Below, one piece after another: positions 1 through 10,833 of a stretch of DNA of 64,000 nucleotides. The DNA lies in contig OY744470.1 in assembly GCA_963556145.1 (NCBI GenBank), forward strand, positions 2,294,001 through 2,358,000. The letters run 5' to 3'. Below the pieces are notes generated by a model. The model was given only the letters and a program-made list of their open reading frames with translations, searched no databases and was not told where the DNA came from. Position 1 is the first letter of the stretch. Every line of letters begins with the position of its first letter. The position numbers and the translations under genes were made by a program. Source of the stretch: Hygrocybe punicea (taxonomy: Eukaryota; Basidiomycota; Agaricomycetes; Agaricales; Hygrophoraceae).

Positions 1-870
1 GGTACAACAAGGTCACATGGGATATGTCCATGGTTGGTCTGGATTGTTCTAGAAGAAGGGACAAAAAGAGAACAAGAATAAGAAAATACAAGGATGTCTG
101 AAAGAATAAACAATGACATTGAAAGGAAGACAAAGGACAAAAAGAAATGAAAAAGGAAGGTGTGCAGTGCAGAATCGTCATGGTGGGAATTGGAATGGGC
201 ATCGGGGTTGGAAGCGGAGTTGGAAACGTAACAGTTTTTAATCTGGAGGCCAACTCAGACTCGGACTCTTCTGAGGATGACTAAAATTTGATGTTTTGAT
301 CATTAACACACTGATATACATGCAAAATCAAATCATTGCTTTGGTCACCTTTTTGAAGATGTGAGGTTCAAAAAAAGTGATCAGTGATGGGCTGGGCACA
401 TCAAAAAAGTGATCAGTGATATCACTGAAAAGATGTGTATGTAGACTCGGTGCCTTGAGCACTGCTTTACCACCTAACAGTGCTCCAGGCATCATTTATC
501 ATTGATTCTACTCTCCACAGTGTAATCATGCCCAACTTTACTGGACTGCACTCGCCCTTCACAATTGAGAACCCTTGTGCCTCTCCCTTATGATGTGACA
601 ACTGCACATTAGTAGGGGTCAGAGTGGCCAATTCAAGAGTTGAATCCAAAACTTGATTCAAAGTGGATTATGGATGGCAGAATCAGGTCTCACTCTGACC
701 AACCTGGTTTCACAGTGTAAATTCACCTTTGATTCTGCCCTTGATTCACTAGTAAAATACAACAAAATATTTTAACTATTCCACGCTGTCAGCAACTTGA
801 ACATGCCCAAGGCGAGCTGTCCTCAATGTACCAAGCTTCTCCTCCAGGCATTCACTCAGTGCTGGCACCT
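1..870. other. Left edge, no confident gene
   Basis: AT-rich sequence without a recognisable domain. Around 180-285 a plus-strand reading gives a Gly/Val stretch and then a short acidic Ser/Asp tail ending at a TAA near 283, which could be the last exon of a gene lying mostly outside the window. A minus-strand reading frame at 467-661 is not convincing. Confidence 0.3.
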
Positions 871-873
871 GTC

Positions 874-1293
874 TCAAGATCTCCAAAAGAGATGGAAGGC
901 TATCACCAAATGACTATGAGTGCCCAAGACAAACACACCTATTGATTTTGCACCTTTGGCGAGGGATCCTGTATCTGAGGTCAGCCTGATTAATCTCCCT
1001 GAACTCACCTCCCTTTCATCTGGAATATAATACAACACGAATGCCAGCACATCCAGCACATCCTCCCTCTTGAGTGACTGGTCATTCAATGCTGACAGTT
1101 GGTCGAGTACCTTGGAGTCTTGGAGTCTGACTCTGAGTTGGAGGATGCCCTTCTGCCAGCCTTGGATAACAGTGGTTTCATCTGATGCCAACTTCACCCT
1201 GTTCTTAGATGTTTGTTTGACTGGGATGGGTTTCTGGTCCCTACAACTTGTTTGCAGCCACCAGTGCCTTTTTAGCATCCTGGATTCCTGCAT
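874..1293 (-). CDS. Uncharacterised minus-strand ORF, 139 codons
   Basis: I do not recognise this protein. It is a Lys/Arg/Leu-rich reading frame with a QGWQKGILQLRVRLQDSK stretch and ordinary amino-acid composition. It lies antisense and immediately upstream of the decayed DIRS RNase H region. It may be a fragment of a gene or of a transposon ORF interrupted by the DIRS element, or chance. No start context, introns or paralogues help to decide. Confidence 0.25.
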   Translation of the reverse strand: MQESRMLKRHWWLQTSCRDQKPIPVKQTSKNRVKLASDETTVIQGWQKGILQLRVRLQDSKVLDQLSALNDQSLKREDVLDVLAFVLYYIPDEREVSSGRLIRLTSDTGSLAKGAKSIGVFVLGTHSHLVIAFHLFWRS

Positions 1294-2690
1294 TTTTTAC
1301 CTGGAGGCCCTTGCGGTTTTCTCCACTTTACATTACACTCTCCTGAACTCTGACTACTTCCCTCCTGTGTGGCCCTTTTTATGGAGAACTCCAACACTGT
1401 CAACATCTTCAACATCCTGCCTGCCCCTCCCACAACCCCATTTTGATGGCCATTGTTGACCTCTCACTTCATTTCAAGGTTCAGTTCCACATTTTTCACA
1501 TCCCAGATTCTGATAACTTTATCGTGGATGCCCTCTCCAATGGATGAAATGATCTTGTTCACTATGCTGCACCATTATGCACATCATTTCCTTCAAACTC
1601 TCTCAACTGCCACTGGGGGCAGCACCTTTATGACCGCCCCCAGTCATTTGGCCAGGCAATCTCATCAGGTCCCTTGGCCAATTGCATGGCTGCAATACAA
1701 ATGTGCCATCACAATGGGCTGTGCAATTGAGCCAAGCATGGCTGCCGCTTACCCCCTGGCCCTCAAATTGTATCTCTGCTTCTTCTCTAACCACAGCTTT
1801 TCACTGGCACCTACCACTGAAACCTTCAGTTTCTATATCATGTACATGTGCTACCACATCAAGCCTCAGTATATCAACAACTACCTTTCTGGAATTTGCA
1901 ACCAACTCAACCCTTCTACCCCAATGTCCACACTCTCTGTTGCCACCACCTCATTTCCAAGACCCTTGCTGGTTGCAAGAAACTTTGCTTAACTGTGGTC
2001 TGCTGCAAATGGGCCTTTCCCAGATGGAACTTTCTATGCTCTGTGCATCTTATCCTGCTCACCCCTGCTATGATGATGCTCTCTTCCTCACCCTCATTGT
2101 GATCATCTTCCATGGCCTCCTACACCTCAGTGAGCTCATCTGGCCCAACTCTGTTCCACTCCAGTACTACTGGAAGGGCATCATGTGGAGCTCCATCTTT
2201 CTCCACAACCAATCCCTCAATTTCTTCCATCCTGGCCATGGGGCTAACCATGTTTTCAAGGGCTCTCACATACTGCTCCATTGCACCACAACCCCAGATG
2301 ACCCACAACACCTGTTCACTCACTACCTCCATTCACATGACCATGCCTTTCCCTTCCATGCTGAACTCTTCCTGAAGTCCAATGGCTCTCTTCCCACCCA
2401 TTCATGGTTCATTCACCAATTGCACTCCCATTTCCCCAATCCTTCCATGGGTGGCCACTCTCTCCACTCCAGCGGTGCCACCAACATCGCTTCTGCTGGG
2501 GTCCCCCCTTACCTGACCCAGTGCATTGGCCAATGGGCCTCTGAAGCATGGAAAATCTACATCCACAAGCATCCTATGCTCCAAGCTGCCTTTTTTCACC
2601 TGCTCATTGGAGCTATGGCATGGACGATGCAGCAAAGAGGTGATATGAAAGACTGGAATGGGGGTATACAAGGTATCTCTTGCAGCTATG
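1290..2690 (+). pseudogene. DIRS-type retrotransposon: RNase H end plus tyrosine recombinase, decayed
   Basis: Reading across three plus frames gives the end of an RT-RNase H module and then a tyrosine recombinase, the order found in DIRS retrotransposons. Recognisable RNase H pieces are EALAVFSTLHY (about 1305), NSNTVNIFNIL (about 1388) and HIPDSDNFIVDALS (about 1495). Recombinase pieces are IKPQYINNYLSGICNQL (about 1859), TLAGCKK, a DDALFLTL/FHGLLHLSEL box (2070-2135) and the terminal GHSLHSSGAT plus IGQWASEAWKIYIHKHP block (2452-2580). At least two frameshifts (near 1430 and 1915-2070) and in-frame TGA codons break it. The catalytic Arg expected in the L-R-x-GEL box reads His, and the one in the H-x-x-R box reads His, while the Tyr region (IYIHKHP) remains. 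It is therefore a dead copy. DIRS elements integrate with this recombinase instead of a DDE integrase. Confidence 0.8.
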
Positions 2691-2830
2691 AAAACTACAT
2701 GGTGAACTTAGTTGTCAGGACAATAAAGGGTAAAGAAGGCAAGACAAATAGACAGAGTGTGACAGAACTATGATGGCAGGTCACCTGAAGGTGATGTAGC
2801 CATAGCAGAGGATGCCACAGTTGCTGTGGT

Positions 2831-3305
2831 TAAGGCTAGGCAGGGGTTTACACCCATGTTACACTGAGGGTTTTGCAACCCTTCAAGGGTTTGATGAATT
2901 GCTCAATGTAGGATGTATATTTTTACACAGCCATTGTGGAGACCTAAGAGAGTAGTATTTCCTCTAGTTCCTAACCAAGAGTTGAACCTGATTAACCTAG
3001 TGGATTTCATACAGTACATAAATCAAGATGCAGTGCTTCTCAAAACCCTTCAGGGGTTTTTCAAAAACTCGGAGTAAAACCCCTGAAGGGTTTTGAAAAA
3101 CATTGCATCTTGATTTATGTACTGTATGAAATCCACTAGGTTAATCAGGTTCAACTCTTGGTTAGGAACTAGAGGAAATACTACTCTCTTAGGTCTCCAC
3201 AATGGCTGTGTGAAAATATACATCCTACATTGAGCAATTCATCAAACCCTTGAAGGGTTGCAAAACCCTTGGTGTAACATGGGTGTAAACCCCTGCCTAG
3301 CCTTA
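2831..3305. mobile_element. Palindromic hAT-like MITE, 475 bp
   Basis: The element is almost one long inverted repeat: the left arm (2831 to about 3060) is mirrored by the right arm (about 3074-3305) around a 14-bp loop. The terminal inverted repeat begins TAAGGCTAGGCAGGGG and ends with its complement. It is flanked by the 8-bp direct repeat GCTGTGGT at 2823-2830 and 3306-3313, the target-site length of hAT elements. It has no coding capacity. Inner repeats of the type AACCCTTCAAGGGTTT lie next to the ends and the centre. Confidence 0.9.
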
Positions 3306-3479
3306 GCTGTGGTGGCTGTCACAGAGGATGATGTAGCCATAGCAGCAATTGATTCATTGATGACAGCATAGTCACAGATGAAATCACTGAAGGAGCCATT
3401 GTAGTTGAGCAACACAATTTCCAGGAAGTGATTATCGTATGACAAGGATTGGATGTTGAATGTCAAAACATTATAGCAA

Positions 3480-3800
3480 AAGTTGTTAGGATACTAAGGA
3501 TAGCATGGGTTGAGAAAGTTGTCATGGAGATACAATCCAAATGATCCTCCATTAATGGAGATGCTTGTGTTGATTGGTAAACCATCATGTTATAGACAGT
3601 TATACCAGATCCTAGCGCAATACTGCTCAATCATCAGATGAATCTGAGATTGTGATGCTAACCTGTGAATGGGATCCCAAACAACAGTTATCACAAAAGG
3701 CTTCTACATCACACTCTAAGGAATGCTGCTAGAAAGAAACATATGAACATAGTCTGCCTACCTGTGCTGAATGAGTCACCAGTCCTTGTGTCAGTAACCA
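3480..3800. other. Gap between two pieces of the split secreted-protein gene
   Basis: No open frame worth calling. It probably holds introns and decayed middle exons of the minus-strand gene at 2768-4034. Confidence 0.3.
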
Positions 3801-4034
3801 CATCACTTGAGGGATGATTGCCCCCACAACTCACTATGTACTGTCATAAAGTTTGGCAGGGTCCAAGATGGTGCTACCATTGGGGAGGGGATATTGATGG
3901 AATGGTCTATTTCCAGAATGTTGGATTGTGCTATTCAAATCATCGATAATATACCCCTGAGCGGCAAGAGTGAATGCAAGAAAGTAAAGCCCAACTGTTA
4001 GGAGTGAGCAGTACATGGGTGAACCTAATGGCAC

Positions 4035-5558
4035 CTCATGGTGCCATGCTGTGCGGTCTTCAGGTTATCTGATCCAATGGCTGTGATTTTATAGGTGTAC
4101 CTTTTGGTAGAAATTTAATTTAATTAATTAAATTGAATTGAAAAAGGAAAGAAGGGAAAAGGAGGAAAGAGTTCTAAAAAAGTGCCTACCTTCTCACTGT
4201 GTCTGTCACCCTAATTTAATATTTTCTTAGTACTCAAGGCCCCAATTGATTTTCTCTTGTACCTTCTGCACACCAATTACACTCTAAATACTACATTTTG
4301 CTTGGAAGCCCAAAAAAAAGAATATGGTCTGTTTCCAGGGTGTAAATCTCTCTACTGGTAAAATATTGGTCCTTTTGGTTGCAAAAAGTTTATCTGTTAT
4401 GCCTACAGCATGGTGATCCTTCTCAAGACCTAAAAAGAATTACATTATTAAATAACACAGGTCACTGACATTTTCTCCAAGTTTTGTAATTTTATAATGA
4501 TTTTCAACTAAATAAATACAAAGAAAATTGTCAGTTACTCTTCATATATTATGCTACAGGCAAAGTTAAGCAATCCATGTAGAACCAAATTAAATAATGG
4601 AAAACTGCCACAGCTGCTCAATTTTCTTGTCTTTAATAGTATTTTACTGCCATGGCATTGTCTTATGTGTCAATGTTTACCTTTCCAGGCCTGTACATAT
4701 GGAGAGTAACTGACAAATTCCTTGACATTTATTTTATTCAAATCACTGCATAATAATAAAACTTGTGTGTAGAATCAGAAAACCATCTTTTCCATGAAAG
4801 CTTTGTTGACATTTATCAAAATTAAAACTTTTATACTGGGCCATGTTGTGAAATAAGTCTCAGCAAATCTCTACCTGCAACAAGATTAATGAAAGCTCTA
4901 CCTGAAATAAAAATGCAACAGAGTGAATAAAGGTAATAAGGCTGGTTCTTGACTCTTGTTTGATATGATTCAAAAAAAACAAAAGCATAACTTCCTGAAC
5001 ATCCCCCATACAATAAACAAGCAAGATTATCTATTTACCTGTCCTGGGGCATGCAGAAAATTGATTTATTTCATGCATGCCACTCAAGTTGGTATTTTCA
5101 AACTCAGTTAGGTTTCAAACTCAGTGAGGTCCTGACAAAGCGCCACCTACACCACCAGAAAAGGCCAATGCTGTGAAAGCGATTGAGAATCACAAGTTTT
5201 TTTTGAGTGCCTGCCAGTACTACCCTATCCTTTTTCATCTCACCTAAATTTCCCTGTATCTGTCATCCCTCGCACAGACCGCTGATCAGAACCATGCCAG
5301 TATATTAAACCTAGGGGCCAAAGAACCTATATAGAAGGTTGATTTTTATGTTAATGACAGATTGTCATGCCAGTGTTGTTCAGCTACTGCGGTATTGGCA
5401 TAGCAAATTTATAGATTTGAGGCACTTCTGAAAGGGCTTTCCCCAATGCTGGGAATCCAACACTGTGCCAATAATACCCAGAGGTAATCTCAGTGCTGTC
5501 ACAGTCTGTATTTCAAGTCAAGAGTAGTCAATTGGATATGGCTTCATTTAGCATGTAT
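4035..5558. other. AT-rich intergenic stretch
   Basis: I see no gene here. An AT-only palindromic patch lies near 4112-4138. Short minus-strand frames (for example 4831-5013) lack coding character. The stretch could hold the promoter of the gene ending at 4034 and old repeat remnants. Confidence 0.4.
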
Positions 5559-5566
5559 GAGCAGGG

Positions 5567-6965
5567 TAGTGATGGACAGGTCCGGTTCAGTCTGGTTCTC
5601 AGCCAAATTTTGTGAACCCTGGACCGAACCTCAGGTCCGGTTCTACTTAAGTACAGAACCCCGGACCAAACCATCGGTTCCGGTTCTTTCAGGTCCGGTT
5701 CTGGTTCAGGCTTCATAGAACCAAGAACTGAACCTTACATGTAAGTATATTTTTGCATTTTTCGTTTTTCGGCTTACACTCAGGTCGCAGGTAGTAAAAC
5801 AACCATGTATTTAATTAATATATTGTTAAAGAAAAATTATAGAGTGGCCTGCCCCCACCCCGCCTCGCCTCACAGTCACAGACTCCTGCCGTTCACGCTG
5901 CCTGCTATTGCAACTTGCCACCCCCGTCTGCCGCCGTTCGCCGTCCGTTCACTCCATTGGGCGTGGGCGCTGGCCACCGGCGCTTGAGCGAAGGGGGTGG
6001 TTGCTGCTGTGGTTGTTGCCGCTGCTGCGATTACTGCTGTTGCTGTTTCTGCTGCCGTAGCCATAGCCGTTGGGTTTCATGCGGTAGTCACTGTGGTCCG
6101 TAGTCACGTGGGTCTTGACGTGTCCATTGTCATTTCCATATCCATTGCCGTTACCGTTAGCATTGGAGGCATTGATGGTGGCGTTGGCATTGTGGCTGGT
6201 GTGGTGGTGGTGGTGGTGGTGGGTGGTTATTGTTGCTAACTCTCCGCTAGAAAAAAGTAATAGATAAATTAACCAAAAAAGAGGACTTACTATTTATTGC
6301 AATACTGGCAACCCCCCCTGCCGCCGTTCGCCATCCGTTCACGCCATTGGGGGTGAGTGCTAGCCACCGGCACCTGAGCAAAGGGGCCAGGTGCTGCTGC
6401 CGTTGTGGTTCATGCCATAGCCAATGCCGATTCCGTTAGCATGCGTTGGTGTTGGTGTTGGTGTTGGTGTTGGCATTGTGGGGTTGCTGGTGGTAGTGGT
6501 GGTGGTGGCGGCGGTGGGATGGATTGCTGCTGGCGTTGCTAACTCACGCCTAGCGCAGTAAGTAACTAAAAGTTAAAGTTAGTTGAAGTACATGAAATAC
6601 CTAAAAAATGGGACTTATCTTAAGCAGAACAGTTCGCCGCGAACTGTTCTGCTCATCAGTGTGCGAATCGTCGCCGGCGTCCGAGTTTCCGTTGTTGTTG
6701 AGGGGGTGGGAAGTGGGAGTGTGGTGGGAGGCGGGAAGCGAGTTCATCTTCAACGGTTCAATGACATGACATGTCACGGTACACTCGTTTTGGACACCGG
6801 TTTGGACTGGTCCGAACGGGTTCTGGACCACGGCAAAACACGTGAACGCGGAACTGGACTTCAGGTCCGGTTCATGCCTGGCCTCGAACCTGGACCCGAA
6901 CCGTGGTTCGGTTCTCATTGGTTCAGGTTTGAACCACGGTTCCGAACCAGACCTGTCCATCACTA
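5567..6965. mobile_element. Non-autonomous hAT element, 1399 bp
   Basis: The ends are TAGTGATGGACAGGTC and its complement. The element is flanked by the perfect 8-bp direct repeat GAGCAGGG (5559-5566 and 6966-6973), the hAT signature. The first and last 150 bp are packed with short copies of AGGTCCGGTT and its complement, as expected of transposase-binding subterminal repeats. The interior is low-complexity: two related roughly 300-bp blocks (about 5925-6240 and 6305-6545) each hold CTGCCGCCGTTCGCC and end in GGT/GTT runs; the second has several G-to-A differences. A perfect 14-bp hairpin lies at 6623-6653. There is no transposase; the reading frames inside are repeat artefacts. Confidence 0.9.
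6623..6653. repeat. Perfect 14-bp inverted repeat with 3-nt loop
   Basis: Arms AGCAGAACAGTTCG and CGAACTGTTCTGCT are separated by CCG, inside the hAT-like element close to its right subterminal repeats. The same hairpin sits in the second copy at about 15154-15184. It is not a terminator of a known gene and may be a protein-binding palindrome. Confidence 0.8.
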
Positions 6966-7079
6966 GAGCAGGGGGCACAACATCTGTATTGGTGTGACTA
7001 GTATACAAGACACTAAGGGCAACGAAACAAGTGCAGTGGTGAGAATATGAAGGCAAATACGAGAGCAGTGATGGCGGCA

Positions 7080-7600
7080 AAGCGAAACGGCGAAGAAATG
7101 AGTGAGAAAGAAATCCTAAGGGGTGCGAGATCCGAGCGATGTCTGAGTGACTTTGGTCACCATATGAGTTGCTTGTGAAGGGCCGCTTGCCAGGCCTCAG
7201 TGAACTCCGACATGCTTTTCTCTTGCGTACCTGGATACTTCAGCAGATCGGCCTGGAAGCATTGCGTGAAGAACCTGTGAATTTGTCAAATTGGTGTTTC
7301 AGCATGGATGGATTGCCTCGTACCAGGTGTTTCCGTGACTGGTTGAACAGAGAATGAGGCTTATGGCAGTGGATAATGTTGCCACTGAGGCTGCGGCAAC
7401 ATTAGACACAACCTGTTTCAGCCTTGGCCGACAATCGTTTGGTCAGGGCTCGTCATCCTACCATCATCATATGATTTTGCAAATCCATGTCTGGATATAG
7501 CAGCAACGACCGATTCCCAAGGCCAACTTGTCCTTTTTCGTCTAACGCTCTCACAGTGATTTCCATTTTTGGCGGTGTACGTTATTCCCTCAATACCCGC
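7080..7600 (-). CDS. Possible small spliced gene, unknown product
   Basis: On the minus strand, 7235-7285 reads FFTQCFQADLLKYPGTQ directly after a CACAG acceptor-like site, and 7150-7215 reads SMSEFTEAWQAALHKQL. These look like real, well-conserved protein rather than noise. An upstream exon could begin at the ATG near 7572 (MEITVRALDEKGQVGLGN). I cannot connect the pieces with certain splice sites and do not recognise a family. The second copy lies at about 15604-16124. Confidence 0.3.
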
Positions 7601-7899
7601 GCCAATTCGATCGCCTCCAAATGGTACACACGAACCTATTACTAATATTTAGTCCTGAGTCAGAAGCTTTCAATCCACAGTGGTTCAAGCTTCAAGCTTC
7701 AAGTTTGATATTATTATTATAATGAGGTCCAAATCCTATGATTGCCGTGTCCGTTCGTGCATGTGTACCTGCCGTGAGTATGAAAACGAAACTAGTAAAG
7801 ATAAAGTGGTCCTGGAGCGTGCAGCGGAGGAATGAAACATTTCAAAAGTAAAGAAAAAACCTTGAAAAATTTAAAATGATTTTGGGGGAGTGACTGCTA

Positions 7900-9095
7900 T
7901 TATCGTTCGTATGAATGGTTTCTAGAGGTATACATGCCATATTCTGAGCTCGAATCGATGAAAGGATTTGATATGTAAGCGTCTTCGTAGGCGTCGCGAG
8001 AATCGAAGAGACCTGTCCAAGGACATCTGGGCTCGGTGTCATTCCAGGCTGACGGACAGGGAGTATCGTCCGAATGTAGCTGGCCGTGCATACACCAAGA
8101 CATGAGGAACGGTTCTGTAAGAGCCATCAAAATGTCATCCGTTATTGGCGCAAACTGGAATGGAGGTTCGTTAGTCGATACTCTGACCGACGGTGAAGTG
8201 ATTAATTCTGCGGGCACCAAGGTGCGGCTTGCGATGAATTCTTGAGGGGTTGTGACGGGGGTGGCGACGGAGATGGGGAAATTTGTGGTGTCGACTGATG
8301 AGAACAAAGCAGACGCTAGGATGGCAGCGAGAGTCCCCTGAGACGTGGTTGAGAGGACAGTTTCCCGCCGCGAATGGCTAGAGCTAATGGCTGTCCTGGA
8401 TGGCAAGGGCACTGAGTTACAATGGGGATCTTGAAATCGTGGGACAGATTCAGCTTCAAAAGTCGGCAGTGAAACCAGCCTGTTTTGGTGGCTTGATGAC
8501 GGAACTGTAAAGCCCAATAAGCAGTCGATACATGTGCGATGGGAAGCCAGCACTACTGACAAGCGGGAAGCATGCGAGGATTCGTCGTTGATAAGTTCTG
8601 GGGTGCCTCGCAAGGATAATAAGATTGGACCTGTGTCACGGAAGCGGCGATGGGAGGGGGGATATGGATAGCCGGCGGATTCTCCGGAGTATAAAGGTGA
8701 TAGCCATAACGAACAACCGGTGCGGGCAGTCGAGAAGCATCCCGAGGATGAGCATAAGTGGCCATTCTGGAACTTTGAATTGGGATTTGACCACTGGAAG
8801 CTATGTTTACTTGCCAGGGTACATTTTGGTCCGTGTCGCGGCGAGATTCATCGGTCACAGTGCGAGGACGTTCTTCGCGTTCGATGTCCACAGGGCTAAA
8901 GTTATGGAATGTTGCCACGTTCAGATTGGTGCTGGGACGTGTGTTGGGACGTGGGCTGTTTCGTAGAGCCTTTCTCCTCTTGTAAGAGATTGTGTCCCCG
9001 TTAAACTGGTAGGACCGGATCGGGTTGACTCGGAAGACGGAGGTTTGGACGGAAGCCTCAGAGAGGTTGAAACGGCCTTTCGATGTCGGATTCAT
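7900..9095 (-). CDS. Ser/Thr/Pro-rich protein of unknown function (copy 1)
   Basis: Two minus-strand frames join cleanly if an 80-nt intron (8631-8710, GT...CACAG) is removed: exon 1 9095-8711, exon 2 8630-7900, 371 residues. I do not recognise the protein. It is rich in Ser, Thr, Pro and Asn with no visible membrane segment or motif, and an Asp/Glu/Tyr-rich C-terminus, and is probably largely disordered. It is transcribed away from the rhodanese gene, with a 506-bp shared upstream region. The ATG at 9095 is the first in frame. The intron is my proposal; its donor (GTTATG) is not ideal. Confidence 0.5.
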
Positions 9096-9601
9096 CTGCC
9101 CTTCGAAAGCCCTTCCGAGTCGGACAGGATGGAGGTAGGAGGATGGTAGACTCGGAGTGAGCGTGACTACTTGGCGATATTGTTATAAGCCAATATCATG
9201 ATTATTTCAAAAAAGTCATGCATTTTCAATAATTCCCTTCTTTAACGGAGTACTCTCTGCCAATTCTAGCGGACAGCCATCAAGCAAAGCTTTCGATATG
9301 GCTATTCACTGCCCTGCCGTCCCCATAAACGACGAATTGTAGGTTCAAATTCAGCGTCCATCCTTACAATCCTTTTCCAAGCTTGTGAAATGTCCCGTCA
9401 CGCGTAGGCTTCCGTCGTTGCAAGCTTCCGAGTCGGATAACGTTATGATCTTAGCCACAAGCCCTTGGACCATAAAATACAAGTGTTCGAATACCTTGAG
9501 GCTCAAATACCACCCACGTCAGTGTCGTACATTCCATTAACACCTGCTGATGGTGGTACTCATCCATTGTGCCTTTCACTCTTGTCAGCGTCTAGATTAT
9601 C
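9096..9601. promoter_or_regulatory. Divergent intergenic region
   Basis: About 500 bp between two divergently transcribed genes, without a convincing ORF; presumably it holds both promoters. An imperfect palindrome, GATATTGTTATAAGCCAATATC, lies near 9175-9196. I see no clear TATA element. Confidence 0.4.
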
Positions 9602-10177
9602 ATGCTTGCGATAACCAAAGCCGAAGCCGTGTTCAAGAAGGTTCGGCGTGCTCAGAGGGATTGGAATTCCCCGGTGTTGACCTACGAGGAGATGAAAGTC
9701 AAGTCCAAGAACCCCAGCGCGGTAGGCTATATATCCGCCGTTTTTCTATGGTTACATCATCGCTCCTTATTCTCAGAATACCTATATCATCGATGTCCGT
9801 GAACCCGACGAATTTGCAGAGGGAGCGATCCCTTTATCCATCAACCTGCCCCTCTCTTCGCTGATGGACACTCTCGACCTTTCCAATACCCAATTCAAGG
9901 ACCAATTTGGATTCAATAAACCGGAGAACGACGACGACATCACTTTCTACTGTCTCAAGGGCATCCGAAGTGTTACAGCCACCGATATAGCGAGAAGCAA
10001 TGGATACACGAAGTATGTCCTTTTGAATCAAGACCCAAGCCCTTTATTGAAACAAGTCATAGTGTTTCCGACTATACTGGGTCGTGGGTGGAGTGGGTGG
10101 TCCAGCCGGACGCCCAGATATTCTTTCCGGTACCGGAGATGAGCAAGCCGCTCGAGACCAAATCGCAATACCTTTAG
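9602..10177 (+). CDS. Rhodanese-domain sulfurtransferase (copy 1)
   Basis: Three exons, 9602-9721, 9777-10012 and 10063-10177, with introns of 55 and 50 nt (GTAGGC...CTCAG; GTATGT...CATAG), give a 156-residue protein in one frame. Rhodanese features in order are YIIDVREPDEFAEGAIP, the KPENDDDITFYC strand, the active-site loop CLKGIRS (catalytic Cys, then a basic loop) and the closing YTGSWVEWV. Such single-domain proteins move sulfane sulfur from thiosulfate or persulfides to acceptors; the fungal relatives are often mitochondrial, but I see only a weak basic N-terminus here (KAEAVFKKVRRAQR). The start at 9602 is the first ATG of this frame after an upstream stop. The 3' end overlaps the minus-strand zinc-finger frame tail to tail. 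Confidence 0.85.
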
Positions 10178-10736
10178 GCTTATTTTGTTGCATGTCCCGA
10201 CTCCTGTCCAATTGTTTTCGTGTCATACGTCTGCACAGTAAATACGATAGACCAAAAGCAAGCCGTCGTTCTCTACTAGTCCATAAGATACCTCCCAGCC
10301 ATGTTTTCGGAAGCATGAAATATATCGCAGTGAAATGCTCAGTCCACTCAATAGCAATCATACTCGCCCGGACCGTAATAGTGGTTTCCTTGTACGCCCC
10401 GCCTCCCGGCATCATTCCCCACTGCGTGTCGATGTCATGTAAAATAGACATTCCGTCCCAGTCATCAGAAGCTGCTTCTACATCCTCCACCGTGACCATG
10501 GACGCCCTTCCACGCGGAAGATGTACACCAGCGTGGGAATATGCCTGCTGGGGAATTTCACAGACATGCTTCTGGACTTTGGCGACACTGCTGAGGGGGA
10601 TGAGGCGCCGCCCGTTCAGGTGGAGGCGCTGCCTCCCCATTGCCGCCGCATGTCGCTTACCAGAACAATGGCTGGCTTGTGAGTTCGGGTGCATTGTGAT
10701 ATTGCAGACTGTGCACGTCCACATTTGAGAGGCCAT
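10044..10736 (-). CDS. U1-type C2H2 zinc-finger protein (copy 1)
   Basis: The ATG at 10736 begins MASQMWTCTVCNITMH, and residues 8-28 form a C-x2-C-x12-H-x5-H finger with GKRH at its end, the U1/matrin-type finger seen in RNA-binding and splicing-related proteins. The rest (KVQKHVCEIPQQAYSHAG, then an acidic VEDVEAASDDWDGMS) has no motif I know. The open frame continues to 10044 and would overlap the last exon of the rhodanese gene by about 134 bp; a 3' intron that shortens it is possible, so the C-terminus is uncertain. The start lies only 97 bp from the divergent USO1 start. Confidence 0.6.
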   Translation of the reverse strand: MASQMWTCTVCNITMHPNSQASHCSGKRHAAAMGRQRLHLNGRRLIPLSSVAKVQKHVCEIPQQAYSHAGVHLPRGRASMVTVEDVEAASDDWDGMSILHDIDTQWGMMPGGGAYKETTITVRASMIAIEWTEHFTAIYFMLPKTWLGGILWTSRERRLAFGLSYLLCRRMTRKQLDRSRDMQQNKPKGIAIWSRAACSSPVPERISGRPAGPPTPPTTQYSRKHYDLFQ

Positions 10737-10833
10737 GTACAATGGGTTCTGGTTGGAGGAAGGCTTGTGGAGGCTAGATGTTCCAAGGTCACGATTGTCA
10801 CACGTTTTTCTCAGAGACGGTTCAGTGATCAGC
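10737..10833. promoter_or_regulatory. 97-bp bidirectional promoter region
   Basis: Only 97 bp separate the divergent start codons of the zinc-finger gene (10736, minus) and USO1 (10834, plus), so both must share this region and part of each other's 5' sequence. The second copy is at 19261-19357. Confidence 0.55.

Larger units (their letters stand above)
2768..4034 (-). pseudogene. Secreted/membrane-protein-like gene split by a MITE
   Basis: The N-terminal piece (4034 down to 3834) starts with a hydrophobic signal-like segment (YCSLLTVGLYFLAFTLAAQG) and continues into IIDDLNSTIQHSG and LDPAKLYDST, a layout I associate with a common basidiomycete extracellular protein family with jelly-roll-like repeats. 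A C-terminal piece (3466 down to about 3306) reads FNIQSLSYDNHFLEIVL then CDYAVINE, typical of the end of such a domain, followed by a Thr/Ser/Ala-rich stalk. The reading frame meets a MITE at 3305. If the element and one target copy are skipped, the frame resumes at 2822 and ends at a TAG (2768-2770). An in-frame TAG at 3834-3836 follows the first piece, so the gene was probably already damaged or has an intron I cannot place. Confidence 0.5.

Noticed and set aside
5997..6239. Val/Ala-rich ORFs inside the hAT-like element
   Set aside because: Products of GTT/GGT low-complexity repeats; open on both strands and bounded by terminal inverted repeats.
10084..10728. Plus-strand ORF of 214 codons
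   Set aside because: It is the antisense of the zinc-finger gene, whose C-x2-C-x12-H-x5-H motif is on the other strand.
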